Of a stretch of 64,000 bases of DNA, positions 16,209 through 25,981 are shown in pieces (position 1 is the first letter of the stretch; every line of letters begins with the position of its first letter). Source of the DNA: Nitrospinae bacterium bin107 (GTDB lineage: Bacteria; UBA8248); contig MPNJ01000010.1 of the NCBI GenBank assembly GCA_002238965.1, positions 78,938-142,937 on the forward strand, written 5' to 3'. The position numbers and the translations under genes were made by a program. The notes beneath the pieces were generated by a model. It did not search any database, was not told the DNA's origin, and saw only the letters and a program-made list of their open reading frames with translations.

Positions 16209-17204
16209 ATGAAAAGGTTCGGTTTGGTTTTAATCGCAACGTTCGTCGTATTGGGTATGGCCTCGAGTGCGCTGGCCGCGAAAGGCGTCATCAACCTGAT
16301 TCACGACAACACTTCGCACGCGGCTATCCCATACATCGCTGAAAAGAAGGGCTATTACAAAGCCGAGGGAGTCAACGTGAAGCGCCGGGTCACGAGCCCC
16401 CGCGCGCTGATTGACGCGCTCATCGGCGGCACCGCCGACATCATCAGCACGCGCGGCTCCCGCGTGGGTCAAATCGCGGCGCGTGGACTGGACGTCGTGG
16501 GCATCGCGCTCAACCGCTACGGGAACCAGAACATGGTGCTCGTGCCCGTGAAGGACAAGACCACCAAGTCGGTCATGGACCTCAAGGGCAAGACCGTGGG
16601 CGCGCAGATGGGTACGGGCACCTGGGCCACCTGGATGACGTATCTCTCGCGCATCGGTTTGTCGGACAAGGACTTCAAGATCCGCAACACGAAAACCGGT
16701 TCGCTGCCCGCCGCCTTCGAGACCGGCGCGCTGGATGCGGGGCTGACCTGGGAGCCCTGGGGTTCGATTATCGTCGACAAGGGCCTGGGCCGGATGGTCA
16801 TGGGACCGAAGGAGTATGACGATCTGCTGGGCTACACCTCACCGGTCTTCCTGACGAGTTCGTGGTCCTACATCAAGAAGAAAAACCCCGACGGCGCGCA
16901 GCGTTTCATGAACGCCCACGTTCGCGCGATGCGTTTCCTGAACCGCAACAGGGATGAGTCCACGAAGATAGTGCAGGAGTTCTGGAAGAGCCAGGGCTTC
17001 GACTTCGACCTCAAGAAAGTGAAGAGCAATCTCTACAGGTTCATGCGTTGGGACCGCGCGATGATCACGCACAGAGACATCCGAGAAGTGCAGGACGGCG
17101 TGGACGTCAGCGTGAAGAAGGGCAAGCTGCCCAAGCGCATCGACGTGACCAAGCACATCGACACCCAGTTGGTGGAGAACGCCTACTTCGGGTTGATGAA
17201 GTAA
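16209..17204 (+). CDS. NitT/TauT-type ABC importer substrate-binding protein
   Basis: ATG 16209 follows GGAGGAAGATAAG, and the product then starts with a clean Sec signal (MKRFGLVLIATFVVLGM, cleaved near SALAAKG). The 331-residue protein has the NMT1/SsuA fold signature: AIPYIAEKKGYYKAEGVNVK, a loop with GGTADIIS, DLKGKTVGAQMGTGTWATWM and ALDAGLTWEPWG. Members bind sulfonates, nitrate, pyrimidine precursors and aromatic acids. The matching permease and ATPase are at 18687 and 19568, with a hydrolase gene in between. Confidence 0.88.
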   Translation: MKRFGLVLIATFVVLGMASSALAAKGVINLIHDNTSHAAIPYIAEKKGYYKAEGVNVKRRVTSPRALIDALIGGTADIISTRGSRVGQIAARGLDVVGIALNRYGNQNMVLVPVKDKTTKSVMDLKGKTVGAQMGTGTWATWMTYLSRIGLSDKDFKIRNTKTGSLPAAFETGALDAGLTWEPWGSIIVDKGLGRMVMGPKEYDDLLGYTSPVFLTSSWSYIKKKNPDGAQRFMNAHVRAMRFLNRNRDESTKIVQEFWKSQGFDFDLKKVKSNLYRFMRWDRAMITHRDIREVQDGVDVSVKKGKLPKRIDVTKHIDTQLVENAYFGLMK

Positions 17205-17236
17205 GGCGAGAGGTATACCGGAACACTTTTCCCCCT

Positions 17237-17273
17237 GCCCATCCGGAAGGATTGTTCATCCTCCCGGATGGGC
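17237..17273 (+). promoter_or_regulatory. Intercistronic hairpin after the NitT/TauT-type binding protein
   Basis: GCCCATCCGG (17237-17246) pairs perfectly with CCGGATGGGC (17264-17273), and an inner AGGAT/ATCCT stem extends it across one mismatch to a TGTTC loop. No U-tract follows. Its position directly after a binding-protein gene suggests mRNA protection or partial attenuation that favours binding-protein output. Confidence 0.6.
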
Positions 17274-17322
17274 GTGAGGGGATTTGCGCGCGTATCAAAC
17301 GAGTCGAGGAGAATCGCGAATC

Positions 17323-18672
17323 ATGGATGAGCTTCAAAAGAAAGTCGTCGCCGCGGTAGATGAGGAATTTCTGATAAAAACCACCATGGAACTCGTGGAC
17401 ATACCCAGTCCCACCGGCTACGAGGAGGAAGCGGCCCGCTATATGCACGCGAAGTACGAGGAGGCCGGCTACGAGTCGCATCTGCAAAAGGTGGCCGAGG
17501 GCCGCTACAACGCGGTCGGCATCTCGCCGGGCACAGGCGGCGGCTATTCGCTGATGTTCAACGGCCATCTGGATACCTCCTATTCCGGCGAGGAGCCTGA
17601 ACTCACCCAGCCGGGCTACAAGAACAAGGCGATTCGCGAGGGGGACTGGATCATCGGAAACGGCGCGGCGAACATGAAAAGCGCCGACGTCTCCTATCTC
17701 GGCGCGGCGAAGGCCCTCACTGACGCGGGCGTGAAGCTCAAGGGCGACATCGTCCTCGCCTCCGTGGCGGGAGAGATCGAGAAAAACCGGATCGACCAGT
17801 ACCAGGACGTGCTCTACGACGGCTACGGCGTCGGCACACGGCATCTTATATCTCATGGTTACCTGACGGATTTTTGTATTCTCGGCGAGCCGACCGGCAT
17901 GCAGGTCGCGCCCTGGCACGGAGGTACGATCTGGTTCAAGGTCATCACGCGGGGGTCGATGGGCCATACGTGCTACGGCGACTACACCGCCAGCGCCATC
18001 GAGCGCATGGAGCGGGTCCAGGCGGCCATCAGGAAGTGGATTCCCGAGTACCGGGGCCGCAATGAATTCCTGGGGGAGCGCCCCCACGTGAACATGGCCG
18101 CCATCGAGGGCGGGTGGCCCTACCGCTGTGCGCGCTCGCCCATCGAGTGCCGTCTCTACGTGGACGTCCGCCTGGTTCCGGGGCAGACGATTCAGGACGT
18201 GCAGGCGGAATTCAAGGGAGTCATCGAACGGGTCAACCAGGAGCAGCCCGACGTCGGCGCCAGGGTCGAGGTATTCTCCTCGCATCCGCCCTCGGGCATT
18301 CCCGTGGATTCGCTTCCTTCCAAAGCGATGATCCAGGCGCACGAGCAGATCGTGGGAGAGAAGCCCAACATCATCGTAAAGACTTCCTATCTGGACGCCG
18401 CCCACATGAACCGCTACGGCATCCAGACCATCACATACGGATTGGCGGGCCGGACGTTTGATGCCGATTACGGCTGGAACGCCGATATCGGCGAGCACAT
18501 CCACGTCGACGCGCTGGTGGACACGACAAAAATGTTCGCCCTCGCAGCGCTGGATCTGTGCATGCGGGAGCGTGACGCCTCCGCCATCGCGCCGGACCCC
18601 TATGCGAACCTGCCCGAGCCCGGACAAATAGAAGCTCTCGGAAGCGGACGAATAACGGCTCTCGGAAGCTGA
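17323..18672 (+). CDS. M20-family metallopeptidase/deacylase (ArgE/DapE-like)
   Basis: ATG 17323 begins the family-like sequence and GAGGAG lies about 12 nt upstream. The 449-residue cytoplasmic protein has DIPSPTGYEEEAARYM, the first metal ligands in FNGHLDTSYSG, VAGEIEKN carrying a catalytic acidic residue, and FCILGEPTGMQVAPWHGG. A dimerisation domain with RGSMGHTCYG follows. M20 enzymes cleave amide bonds of N-acyl amino acids or small peptides. Its place inside an ABC importer operon suggests that the imported solute is an amide. The last 12 residues include a short duplicated EALGS/TALGS tail from a local direct repeat. Confidence 0.87.
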   Translation: MDELQKKVVAAVDEEFLIKTTMELVDIPSPTGYEEEAARYMHAKYEEAGYESHLQKVAEGRYNAVGISPGTGGGYSLMFNGHLDTSYSGEEPELTQPGYKNKAIREGDWIIGNGAANMKSADVSYLGAAKALTDAGVKLKGDIVLASVAGEIEKNRIDQYQDVLYDGYGVGTRHLISHGYLTDFCILGEPTGMQVAPWHGGTIWFKVITRGSMGHTCYGDYTASAIERMERVQAAIRKWIPEYRGRNEFLGERPHVNMAAIEGGWPYRCARSPIECRLYVDVRLVPGQTIQDVQAEFKGVIERVNQEQPDVGARVEVFSSHPPSGIPVDSLPSKAMIQAHEQIVGEKPNIIVKTSYLDAAHMNRYGIQTITYGLAGRTFDADYGWNADIGEHIHVDALVDTTKMFALAALDLCMRERDASAIAPDPYANLPEPGQIEALGSGRITALGS

Positions 18673-18686
18673 GAAAGGAATTTTCT

Positions 18687-19547
18687 GTGGCGTCAGCCGA
18701 CAAAGCGCAAACTCAGCCCGGAGCAGCGCCGGAGACAGAGAGAAAACTCGGGCCTCCGAACTGGAACGTGGTTTTCCGAAACTCCGGCAAAGCGTTCTTT
18801 CAGATGACGGCGCCTCTCATCGGATTGCTCATCTTCTGGGAGTTGCTCGCGCATTCGGGAACGCTTCATCCCGTCCTTTTTCCGCCTCTGGAAGTCATCT
18901 GGTTCACGATGGTGAAGCAGGCGAAGTCCGGCATCCTCTGGCTCGACATCTACGTTTCACTCTACCGGCTCCTGGTCGGGGCGGCCCTCGCCATCGTTTC
19001 GGGAACCCTGGTCGGGCTGGTGATGGGAATGAACAAGACGGTGGAGCGGGCTCTCGCGCCGCCGATGTACTTTTTTCTGGCCGTGCCGGGTCTCGCGCTG
19101 TTTCCCATCGTCATCCTGTGGTTCGGGCTGAGTGATTTCACCCTCATCTCCGTGCTCTGGTTCGAGGGCATGATCACCGTCATGGTGAGCGCCTGGACGG
19201 GGGTGAAAACCGTGGATGCGTCCCTCATCCGCGCGGGCAGGGCCATGGGCGCAAAGGGCATGACGCTTTTCTTTCAGGTGATGGTTCCGGGCGCGATGCC
19301 GAGCCTCATCGCGGGCTACCGGATTGCGTTCAGCCGCGCGTGGCGCATCGTCGTGACCGGCGAGATGATAGTCGCCCTCGAGGCGGGACTTGGTTTCCGG
19401 ATTTTCTCGGCACGGGATTTCCTGGCGGCGGATATGATGTACGGGGGCGTTGTGGTCGTCGGCATCCTGGGCGTGATCGTAGAGCGTGTTTTCTTGCGGA
19501 GCATCGAGTTGACCACGGTTCAGCGTTGGGGAACGCTGCGCGAATAA
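18687..19547 (+). CDS. NitT/TauT-type ABC permease (SsuC/TauC-like)
   Basis: GTG 18687 follows AAAGGAA; the product has 286 residues. A hydrophilic N terminus of about 40 residues precedes six membrane spans, beginning with FQMTAPLIGLLIFWELLA. The SsuC-type segment FFLAVPGLALFPIVILWFGL and the EAA loop around KTVDASLIRAGRAMGAKGMT are clear, with TGEMIVALEAGLGF before the last spans. It pairs with the ATPase at 19568. Confidence 0.9.
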   Translation: MASADKAQTQPGAAPETERKLGPPNWNVVFRNSGKAFFQMTAPLIGLLIFWELLAHSGTLHPVLFPPLEVIWFTMVKQAKSGILWLDIYVSLYRLLVGAALAIVSGTLVGLVMGMNKTVERALAPPMYFFLAVPGLALFPIVILWFGLSDFTLISVLWFEGMITVMVSAWTGVKTVDASLIRAGRAMGAKGMTLFFQVMVPGAMPSLIAGYRIAFSRAWRIVVTGEMIVALEAGLGFRIFSARDFLAADMMYGGVVVVGILGVIVERVFLRSIELTTVQRWGTLRE

Positions 19548-19567
19548 CGCGCAGATAGGAGAGTGTT

Positions 19568-20383
<816 letters not shown>

Positions 20384-20408
20384 ACGAAAACCAGAGAGGA
20401 ACGACAAG

Positions 20409-20846
20409 ATGATCCAGAGACAGTTCATGCAGCCCGACGATATGTGGTCCCGCGTGGAAAACGGAGTGTTGCTCTACGTGCCCGTAGTGACGATTCATGG
20501 ATCGGATCACGCCCACGTCTATCTCTCCGGCCAGGTGCCCCGAAAGCCGAGCGGCGAAGTGCAAGGCGTCGGCGACATGCGCACCCAGATACGGGTGACC
20601 TGCGAGAACATCGGCAAGGGTCTGGCCCACGCGGGCGCGACGTTCAACGATATCGTCAGCTCCACGACTTACGTGACCGACATCATGGAGTACTACAAGC
20701 ACTCGGATGAGCGCTTCAAATACTTCAAGGACGTTCGTCCGGCCAGCACGCTGATCGAGATATCCCGCCTCGGTCCTCCCGACGCGATGATAGAGATAAC
20801 GGTGGAGGCCATCATCGAGCCCGAGCGGCTGCGGGTCCAGCCGTAA
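20409..20846 (+). CDS. RidA/YjgF-family protein
   Basis: The 145-residue protein starts at ATG 20409 behind GAGAGGAACG. It has the RidA fold features YLSGQVPRKPSGEVQGVGDM, RVTCENIGKGLAHAGATFND, STTYVTDIMEY and the C-terminal PASTLIEISRLGPPDAMIEI. Archetypal RidA hydrolyses reactive enamine/imine intermediates using an arginine in the R-P-A-R-T segment; here that segment reads VRPASTL, so the arginine is replaced and the deaminase activity may be lost or changed. It sits in the middle of the catabolic operon, where relatives often act on ring-opened or aminated intermediates. Confidence 0.85.
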   Translation: MIQRQFMQPDDMWSRVENGVLLYVPVVTIHGSDHAHVYLSGQVPRKPSGEVQGVGDMRTQIRVTCENIGKGLAHAGATFNDIVSSTTYVTDIMEYYKHSDERFKYFKDVRPASTLIEISRLGPPDAMIEITVEAIIEPERLRVQP

Positions 20847-20940
20847 ACGCCGCTGAATTTGTATTTCACAGCGTTTACCGGGCAGGTGCGATCATGTAGG
20901 TTTCGAGTATATTCCATTCAAAATGCTTCAGGAGTCTCGC

Positions 20941-22305
20941 ATGGATGAACTCAGGGTATTGTCCGTTTGCGGCAATCTCGGCTACGGGTTCCCCAAAGCC
21001 TCTCTCGATAACGGCCTCGCCCGCGACCCGCACATCATGGGTGCGGACAACGGCTCCACCGACGCGGGTCCCTACTACCTCGGCAGCGGCGATCAGCTCA
21101 CCAAGCGCGAACAGATTCGCCGCGACCTGGGCTTTTCACTGGCCGCCGCCAGAAAGAAGAAGATCCCCTACATCATCGGCTCCGCCGGAACGGCGGGCGG
21201 AAATCCCCACGTGGACAGCGTACTCGACACGATGTACGAGCTGGCGAAGCGCGACGGGCACCGTTTCAAGCTCGCGGTGATCCGCTCCGAAATGGACAAG
21301 GAGTTCGTGAAGCGCGCCGTGCGGGAGAAGAGAACGCGCACCCTGGGCAAGCTCCCCGAGCTCACCGAGGAGATGGTGGACGAGAGCGTACGCATCGTGG
21401 GCCAGATGGGGCTTGCGCCTTTCATGACGGCTCTGGAGGGCGGTGCGGATGTCGTTCTCGCCGGACGCTCCTGCGACACGGCCATCTATACTTCCTACGC
21501 CGCGATGCGCGGTTACGACTTAGGATTAGCCTTCCACATGGCGAAGATCATCGAGTGCGGCGCGCAGTGCGCTCTCCCCATCGGGGCGAACGACTGCATT
21601 CTGGGCACGCTGCGCGAGGATCATTTTGTGCTCGAACCGATGAACGAGGGGATGCGGGTGACGCCCAACTCCGTGGCGGCTCACATGATGTACGAACAGC
21701 CCGACCCTTATCTGTTCTATGAACCCGAAGGGATGATCGACCTCAAAGACTCCGAGTTCGAACAACTGAGCGAGCGCCGCGTGCGGGTGAGCGGCAGCCG
21801 CTTCGTGCAAGCGGAGACCCCCACCATCAAGATTGAAGGCGTGCGTCTCAGGGGATACCGCACCATCGCCGTCGCCGGGATGACGGACCCGCGGCTGATA
21901 GCGAGTCTCGACGAGGTGGAGGCGAACGTGAAGAACACCGTGGCAGACATGGTGCGGGGCACGCTATCGCCCGAGGATTATGAACTGCGCTTCATCTTCT
22001 ACGGGCGCGACGGCGTGATGGGCCGGCCCTCAGCGGATGGGCCGGGCGATCCCCAGGAGGTCGGCGTTGTGATGGAGGCCATCGCGAAAGATCAGACGAC
22101 GGCGAACGCGGTGCTCTCCCTCACGCGGAGCACGTTTTTGCACTCGGGCTTCCAAGGCCGAAAGGCCACCGCCGGGAACCTCGCCTTCCCGTTCTCGCCG
22201 TCTGATTTCGAGGGAGGGCCGGTGTATGAGTTCCACATCTATCACCTCGTGGAGCTCGAAGACGCCGCCGCGCCCTTCGAGGTCGAATTCGCGCAGGTGG
22301 GCTGA
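20941..22305 (+). CDS. AtuA-family protein (DUF1446)
   Basis: ATG 20941 follows CAGGAG; an in-frame ATG at 20923 is less likely. The 454-residue protein has the AtuA-type opening VLSVCGNLGYGFPKASLDNG, then MGADNGSTDAGPYYLGSGD, a GSAGTAGGNPHVDSVL loop and an ADVVLAGRSCDTAIYTSYAA block. AtuA takes part in acyclic terpene use in Pseudomonas, but its reaction is not well defined and most homologues lie in unrelated catabolic clusters. It is followed 2 nt later by DUF4387, which matches the small domain that often accompanies AtuA, so the two probably form a complex. Confidence 0.87.
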   Translation: MDELRVLSVCGNLGYGFPKASLDNGLARDPHIMGADNGSTDAGPYYLGSGDQLTKREQIRRDLGFSLAAARKKKIPYIIGSAGTAGGNPHVDSVLDTMYELAKRDGHRFKLAVIRSEMDKEFVKRAVREKRTRTLGKLPELTEEMVDESVRIVGQMGLAPFMTALEGGADVVLAGRSCDTAIYTSYAAMRGYDLGLAFHMAKIIECGAQCALPIGANDCILGTLREDHFVLEPMNEGMRVTPNSVAAHMMYEQPDPYLFYEPEGMIDLKDSEFEQLSERRVRVSGSRFVQAETPTIKIEGVRLRGYRTIAVAGMTDPRLIASLDEVEANVKNTVADMVRGTLSPEDYELRFIFYGRDGVMGRPSADGPGDPQEVGVVMEAIAKDQTTANAVLSLTRSTFLHSGFQGRKATAGNLAFPFSPSDFEGGPVYEFHIYHLVELEDAAAPFEVEFAQVG

Positions 22306-22307
22306 GC

Positions 22308-22619
22308 GTGGAGCGGCTCTACGACCTCGCCGAGGTGCTGCGAAGCAAGAACGCAGGCCCACTGCACATCACGCTCGATCTGCTGTTCGCCGATGAGCCG
22401 ACCTACAGGCGGGTGGCCGACAGCGAGGCGCTCACGCCGGGCGTGGTTTCAGAACTCTACGAGATGGCGCCCGAGGACGTGAAGATCGTCCATTTCGACG
22501 CGGCCAACGCCATCAAGATCACCATTCCGAGGAAGGGGCCGACTTCGGGCGCACCGGGTGATCGCGACGTGTACGGAGCGCAGCAGCACGGCCCGCTGCT
22601 CGGTCTCATGATTCCCTGA
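22308..22619 (+). CDS. DUF4387 protein, AtuA partner
   Basis: GTG 22308 lies 2 nt after the AtuA stop. The 103-residue product begins MERLYDLAEVLRSKNAGPLH, then ITLDLLFADEPTYRRVADSE, followed by PEDVKIVHFDAANAIKITIP and a C-terminal RDVYGAQQHGPLL. This is the DUF4387 pattern, corresponding to the small domain fused to or following AtuA proteins. The function is unknown; translational coupling to AtuA argues for a fixed-ratio complex. Confidence 0.87.
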   Translation: MERLYDLAEVLRSKNAGPLHITLDLLFADEPTYRRVADSEALTPGVVSELYEMAPEDVKIVHFDAANAIKITIPRKGPTSGAPGDRDVYGAQQHGPLLGLMIP

Positions 22620-22659
22620 AATCCCGTATATCCTCCACAGGGGGTGAGGAGGTTTTCCG

Positions 22660-24045
22660 ATGGATGTCGAACGGGTAATCGCGCAAATCGAGGCGGATTT
22701 CGAATCCGCCCACATCGAGCGTCTCCTGAAATACATACGCCAGCCGAGCGTCTCCGCGCTCAACCTCGGAAACGATGAGATGGCGCGGATGCTGGCCGAT
22801 GAGATCATCGAGGTCGGCGGAGAGGCGGAGGTGGTGGAAACGGCGGAGTTCCCCGTCGTCTACGGCCTGATAGACGAAGGGGCTGAGCGAACGCTGCTCT
22901 GCCACGGCCTCTACGACGTGACGCCGGCGGAAGAACCCAACTGGATCAATCCTCCCTTCGATCCCCAGATTCAGGAACTGGGAGGCCTCGGGCCCTGCAT
23001 CGTGGGCCGGGGAGCGGAAGATATGAAGACCGGCATCGCCTGCGTGATGAACACGGTATACGCGGCGCGCGCCGCAGGGGAGAAGCTCCCGCTCAACCTG
23101 ATGTTCGTTCACGAGGCGTCCGAACTCGGAAGCGGCGGCATCAAGGATTTCTTCCCGCGCTACAAGGAGAAGATGCAGAAGGCGAACGCGGCCTACTGGC
23201 TCTGCCCGATGGGGCAGATCGACGGTACGCCCATCGTCCCGCTGGGTCTCAAGGGCAACCTGATGGGCAGGCTGTTCTGCCGTCCCGGGGAGTGGGGCGG
23301 GCCGGTGGGCAACGAGATACATGCGCTCAACTGCAACTGGATAGCCAATCCGGCTGAGCACATCGTGGAGGCAATCGCTTATCTGCAGGCGAGACTGGAA
23401 GAGATTTACCAAAATGGCGAGGGATGGACGCCGAGCGAGGCCGAAGAAGAACTGTGCCGAAAGCTCGCCGCGCGCATGGACCCCGAAAGGATGAAGCAGA
23501 GCCTGGGCGTCAAGCGCTTCCGGCAGGATGATTTCCACGCCGCCGTCCGCTCGCATCTGTTCAAGGCGGAATTCACCTTAACTGGTCTCCATGCGGGATT
23601 CGTGGGCGAGGGGAAATCCGTGAAGGTCAGCATTCCCTCCGAAGCCCAGGCCGTGGTGAACATGCGCTTCCAGCCGGGCGAGGACCCCGACGAGCGCATC
23701 GAGAACGTCCGCAACATCCTGGCCGAGGGCGGCTACGGCGACGTCGAGTTCGTCGTGAACAACCACTACGCGGGCGGCGGAACGCCGCTGGAGCATCCGC
23801 TGATCCAGAGTTTCCTGAAGGCCCATGCGGACATGGGCGCGGATCCGGAAGTCTGGCCCGTGCACCCCGCGGGGATGCCCGTGGCATTGTGGACGGAGGA
23901 GCTGGGCGTGCCCTGGATCGGCGGGCTACCGTGCAACGCGATGCGAAAACACGCGGCAAACGAATACGCGCAGGTATCGGGCGTTCTCCAGTCCGAGAAA
24001 TTCCTCGCGCATCTGTTCGAGGGGTTCTCGAAACTCACGTATTGA
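22660..24045 (+). CDS. M20-family peptidase/deacylase, variant metal site
   Basis: The 461-residue protein starts at ATG 22660, with GGGTGAGGAGG upstream. It follows the carnosinase-like M20 layout: LLKYIRQPSVSA, then LLCHGLYDVTPAEEPNWINP, IVGRGAEDMKTGIACVMN, MFVHEASELGSGGIKDFF, and a C-terminal half with HPAGMPVALWTEELGVP. In this branch the first ligand block normally reads G-H-Y-D-V; here it is G-L-Y-D-V with a histidine two positions earlier. The metal site may be rearranged or one ion lost. It is the second M20 enzyme of this operon and shares little sequence with the first. Confidence 0.85.
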   Translation: MDVERVIAQIEADFESAHIERLLKYIRQPSVSALNLGNDEMARMLADEIIEVGGEAEVVETAEFPVVYGLIDEGAERTLLCHGLYDVTPAEEPNWINPPFDPQIQELGGLGPCIVGRGAEDMKTGIACVMNTVYAARAAGEKLPLNLMFVHEASELGSGGIKDFFPRYKEKMQKANAAYWLCPMGQIDGTPIVPLGLKGNLMGRLFCRPGEWGGPVGNEIHALNCNWIANPAEHIVEAIAYLQARLEEIYQNGEGWTPSEAEEELCRKLAARMDPERMKQSLGVKRFRQDDFHAAVRSHLFKAEFTLTGLHAGFVGEGKSVKVSIPSEAQAVVNMRFQPGEDPDERIENVRNILAEGGYGDVEFVVNNHYAGGGTPLEHPLIQSFLKAHADMGADPEVWPVHPAGMPVALWTEELGVPWIGGLPCNAMRKHAANEYAQVSGVLQSEKFLAHLFEGFSKLTY

Positions 24046-24210
24046 CTCGGGCCGAGTCATCCGGGTTCCGGAGATTCTTTCCGCCAGGCGAGCCGTCATG
24101 CGAGAATGCCGTGATGTCTCTCTTCCCGCTTCTGAAGGGATGAGAGTATACGCGGGCGAACTCTTCGAGCGTCTTGCGTTTATTGAATGAATTAAGGTGT
24201 GAGGAGAAAG

Positions 24211-24903
24211 ATGAGACTCATCGATTTGAGCCGCGAGATATTCCACCGTTCCCCCTCCTATCCCTCCCACCCGCCGACGGTCGTGGGAACGTGGGTCACG
24301 CACGAGGAACGGCGCGAGATGTCGGGCGGAGCGAGTGGAAGCACATCCATGTATTTTTCGATGTCCGACCACGGAACGACGCATCTGGACGCGCCACGGC
24401 ATTTCGACGAATCGCCCGGCGCGTTCGGCATCGACGAATTCCCGCTCGAGAAGTGTTATGTCATGGGGATATGCCTCGATTTCAGGCACATCCCCCCCAA
24501 GGCCGAGATCGGCGTTTCGGAGATGGAGGCCGCGGCACAGGAAGCGGGCGTCCCGGTTCCAAGGGGCGGCACCGTGCTCCTGTGCACCGGGCATCATGCC
24601 CGCACCTATCCGGGTCCCGCCTACTACACCGACAACCCCGGCGTGAACCGCGCCGCTACGGAGTGGCTCGCCCGCGCCGGGGCCGTCACTTTCGGGATTG
24701 ATTCCATGCGTCCGGGTCCCGAGGGCAGCGTAAACAGCGACGTGCACAGGGCTTGCGCCGAGCTCAGCATCACCCACATGGAGAGCTTGTGCAATCTAGA
24801 GGAGTTGATCGGCAAGGGTCTTTTCCGCTTCATCGGTTTTCCCCTGAAAATCAGGAACGGCTCGGGAGGGCCGATACGGGCGGTCGCCGTGCTGGATGAA
24901 TGA
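24211..24903 (+). CDS. Cyclase-family hydrolase (kynurenine formamidase-like)
   Basis: ATG 24211 is chosen since TGAGGAGAAAG immediately precedes it; GTG 24199 in frame overlaps that site. The 230-residue protein starts MRLIDLSREIFHRSPSYPSH and has the family metal motif SDHGTTHLDAPRHF, then GGTVLLCTGHHARTY, FGIDSMRPG and a closing FRFIGFPLKIRNGSGGPIRA. These metal-dependent enzymes hydrolyse formamides, lactones or cyclic amides. A role in opening an amide or ring of the imported compound fits the neighbouring M20 and FAH enzymes. Confidence 0.88.
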   Translation: MRLIDLSREIFHRSPSYPSHPPTVVGTWVTHEERREMSGGASGSTSMYFSMSDHGTTHLDAPRHFDESPGAFGIDEFPLEKCYVMGICLDFRHIPPKAEIGVSEMEAAAQEAGVPVPRGGTVLLCTGHHARTYPGPAYYTDNPGVNRAATEWLARAGAVTFGIDSMRPGPEGSVNSDVHRACAELSITHMESLCNLEELIGKGLFRFIGFPLKIRNGSGGPIRAVAVLDE

Positions 24904-24933
24904 CGATTTTGGGGGATTCCCGGGAGATAGTGA

Positions 24934-25875
24934 ATGAAGTTGTTATCGTATAGCACCGCCTGGGGAGGCGGGAGCATCGGTGCGCTGGCAGGAGAAGATA
25001 CGGTGGTAGATCTGCCTCTTCTGTCGGCCCGTTTCCGTCCGGGAGAGCCGTTCCCCTCGACGATGATTGGCTTAATCGTCCAGTGGCCGAGGCTGCGCCC
25101 CGTCCTAGAGGAGATGCTCGCCGAAGCCCCGAAGCTCAGGGAAGCGCAAGAGGGTGCGGGGTGTTTTCTGCCCGAGGGGGAGGTGAGGTATCTGCCGCCC
25201 ATCCCCTACCCGCCAAAAAACGTGAATTGCCAGGGGGTGAATTACCATGAACACGGGCAGGAAGGCGTAGGCGCGAAGACACTGGCGCGCGATTCGGTTT
25301 ATGTGGATCATCCCGTCCTGTTCTCGAAACCCCACACAACGCTGCTCCCCCACCAGGGCGGCATCATCCATCACCGCGTCACCGAAGCGCTGGATTATGA
25401 GGGGGAACTCACCGTGGTCATCGGGCGCGGGGGGATCAACATCGAGAAGGAAGACGTCTACGACCACGTTTTCGGCTACACGAACGGCAACGACACGCCC
25501 GCGCGCGATCGCCAGCGCATGCACAAGGGGGCGAAGGGAAAATCCATGGACACCCACTGTCCCATGGGCCCCTACATCGTGCCGAAGGAGTACTTCGGCG
25601 ACCCGATGAACGTCATGCTCCGCACCTGGGTGAACGGGGAGCTTCGCCAGGAATCCAGCACCTCAAACATGATCCACGACATTCCGACCCTAGTGCACGT
25701 CCTCTCGCTGGGCACGACGCTGGAGGTAGGCGATCTGCTCATGACGGGCACGCCGAGCGGAGTGGCCTACGCGCGGGAGAACCCCGAGTTCCTCAAGCCC
25801 GGCGACGTCGTGGAAATCGAGGTGGAAGGACTCGGCAGGCTGAAAAACACCGTCGTGGCGCCCAAATGGAGTTAA
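24934..25875 (+). CDS. Fumarylacetoacetate hydrolase-family protein
   Basis: The 313-residue protein starts at ATG 24934. The FAH domain covers roughly residues 85-310, with the first block PPKNVNCQGVNYHEHGQEGV, the metal-binding E-x-E in DYEGELTVVIG, VFGYTNGNDTPARDRQ, and KSMDTHCPMGPYIVP with the family K..DT..P.GP pattern, then LLMTGTPSGVAYAR. The family cleaves or isomerises 1,3-dicarbonyl-type acids. As the last gene of the operon it may carry out the final C-C cleavage or isomerisation; this is inference. Confidence 0.9.
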   Translation: MKLLSYSTAWGGGSIGALAGEDTVVDLPLLSARFRPGEPFPSTMIGLIVQWPRLRPVLEEMLAEAPKLREAQEGAGCFLPEGEVRYLPPIPYPPKNVNCQGVNYHEHGQEGVGAKTLARDSVYVDHPVLFSKPHTTLLPHQGGIIHHRVTEALDYEGELTVVIGRGGINIEKEDVYDHVFGYTNGNDTPARDRQRMHKGAKGKSMDTHCPMGPYIVPKEYFGDPMNVMLRTWVNGELRQESSTSNMIHDIPTLVHVLSLGTTLEVGDLLMTGTPSGVAYARENPEFLKPGDVVEIEVEGLGRLKNTVVAPKWS

Positions 25876-25981
25876 TTGCGGTTTTCAAGATTGAATGATT
25901 TATCGTGATTCCCGTGAGGCCGCAGATTGCTTCTTCCAGCAGTTCGGAGCAACCTTTGATCAAGTGCGTTGGTGCAGAGGG

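Noticed and set aside
17237..17273. Rho-independent terminator after the 16209 binding protein
   Set aside because: Strong stem but no U-tract, and the following genes belong to the same transporter; kept as an mRNA-processing or attenuation hairpin.
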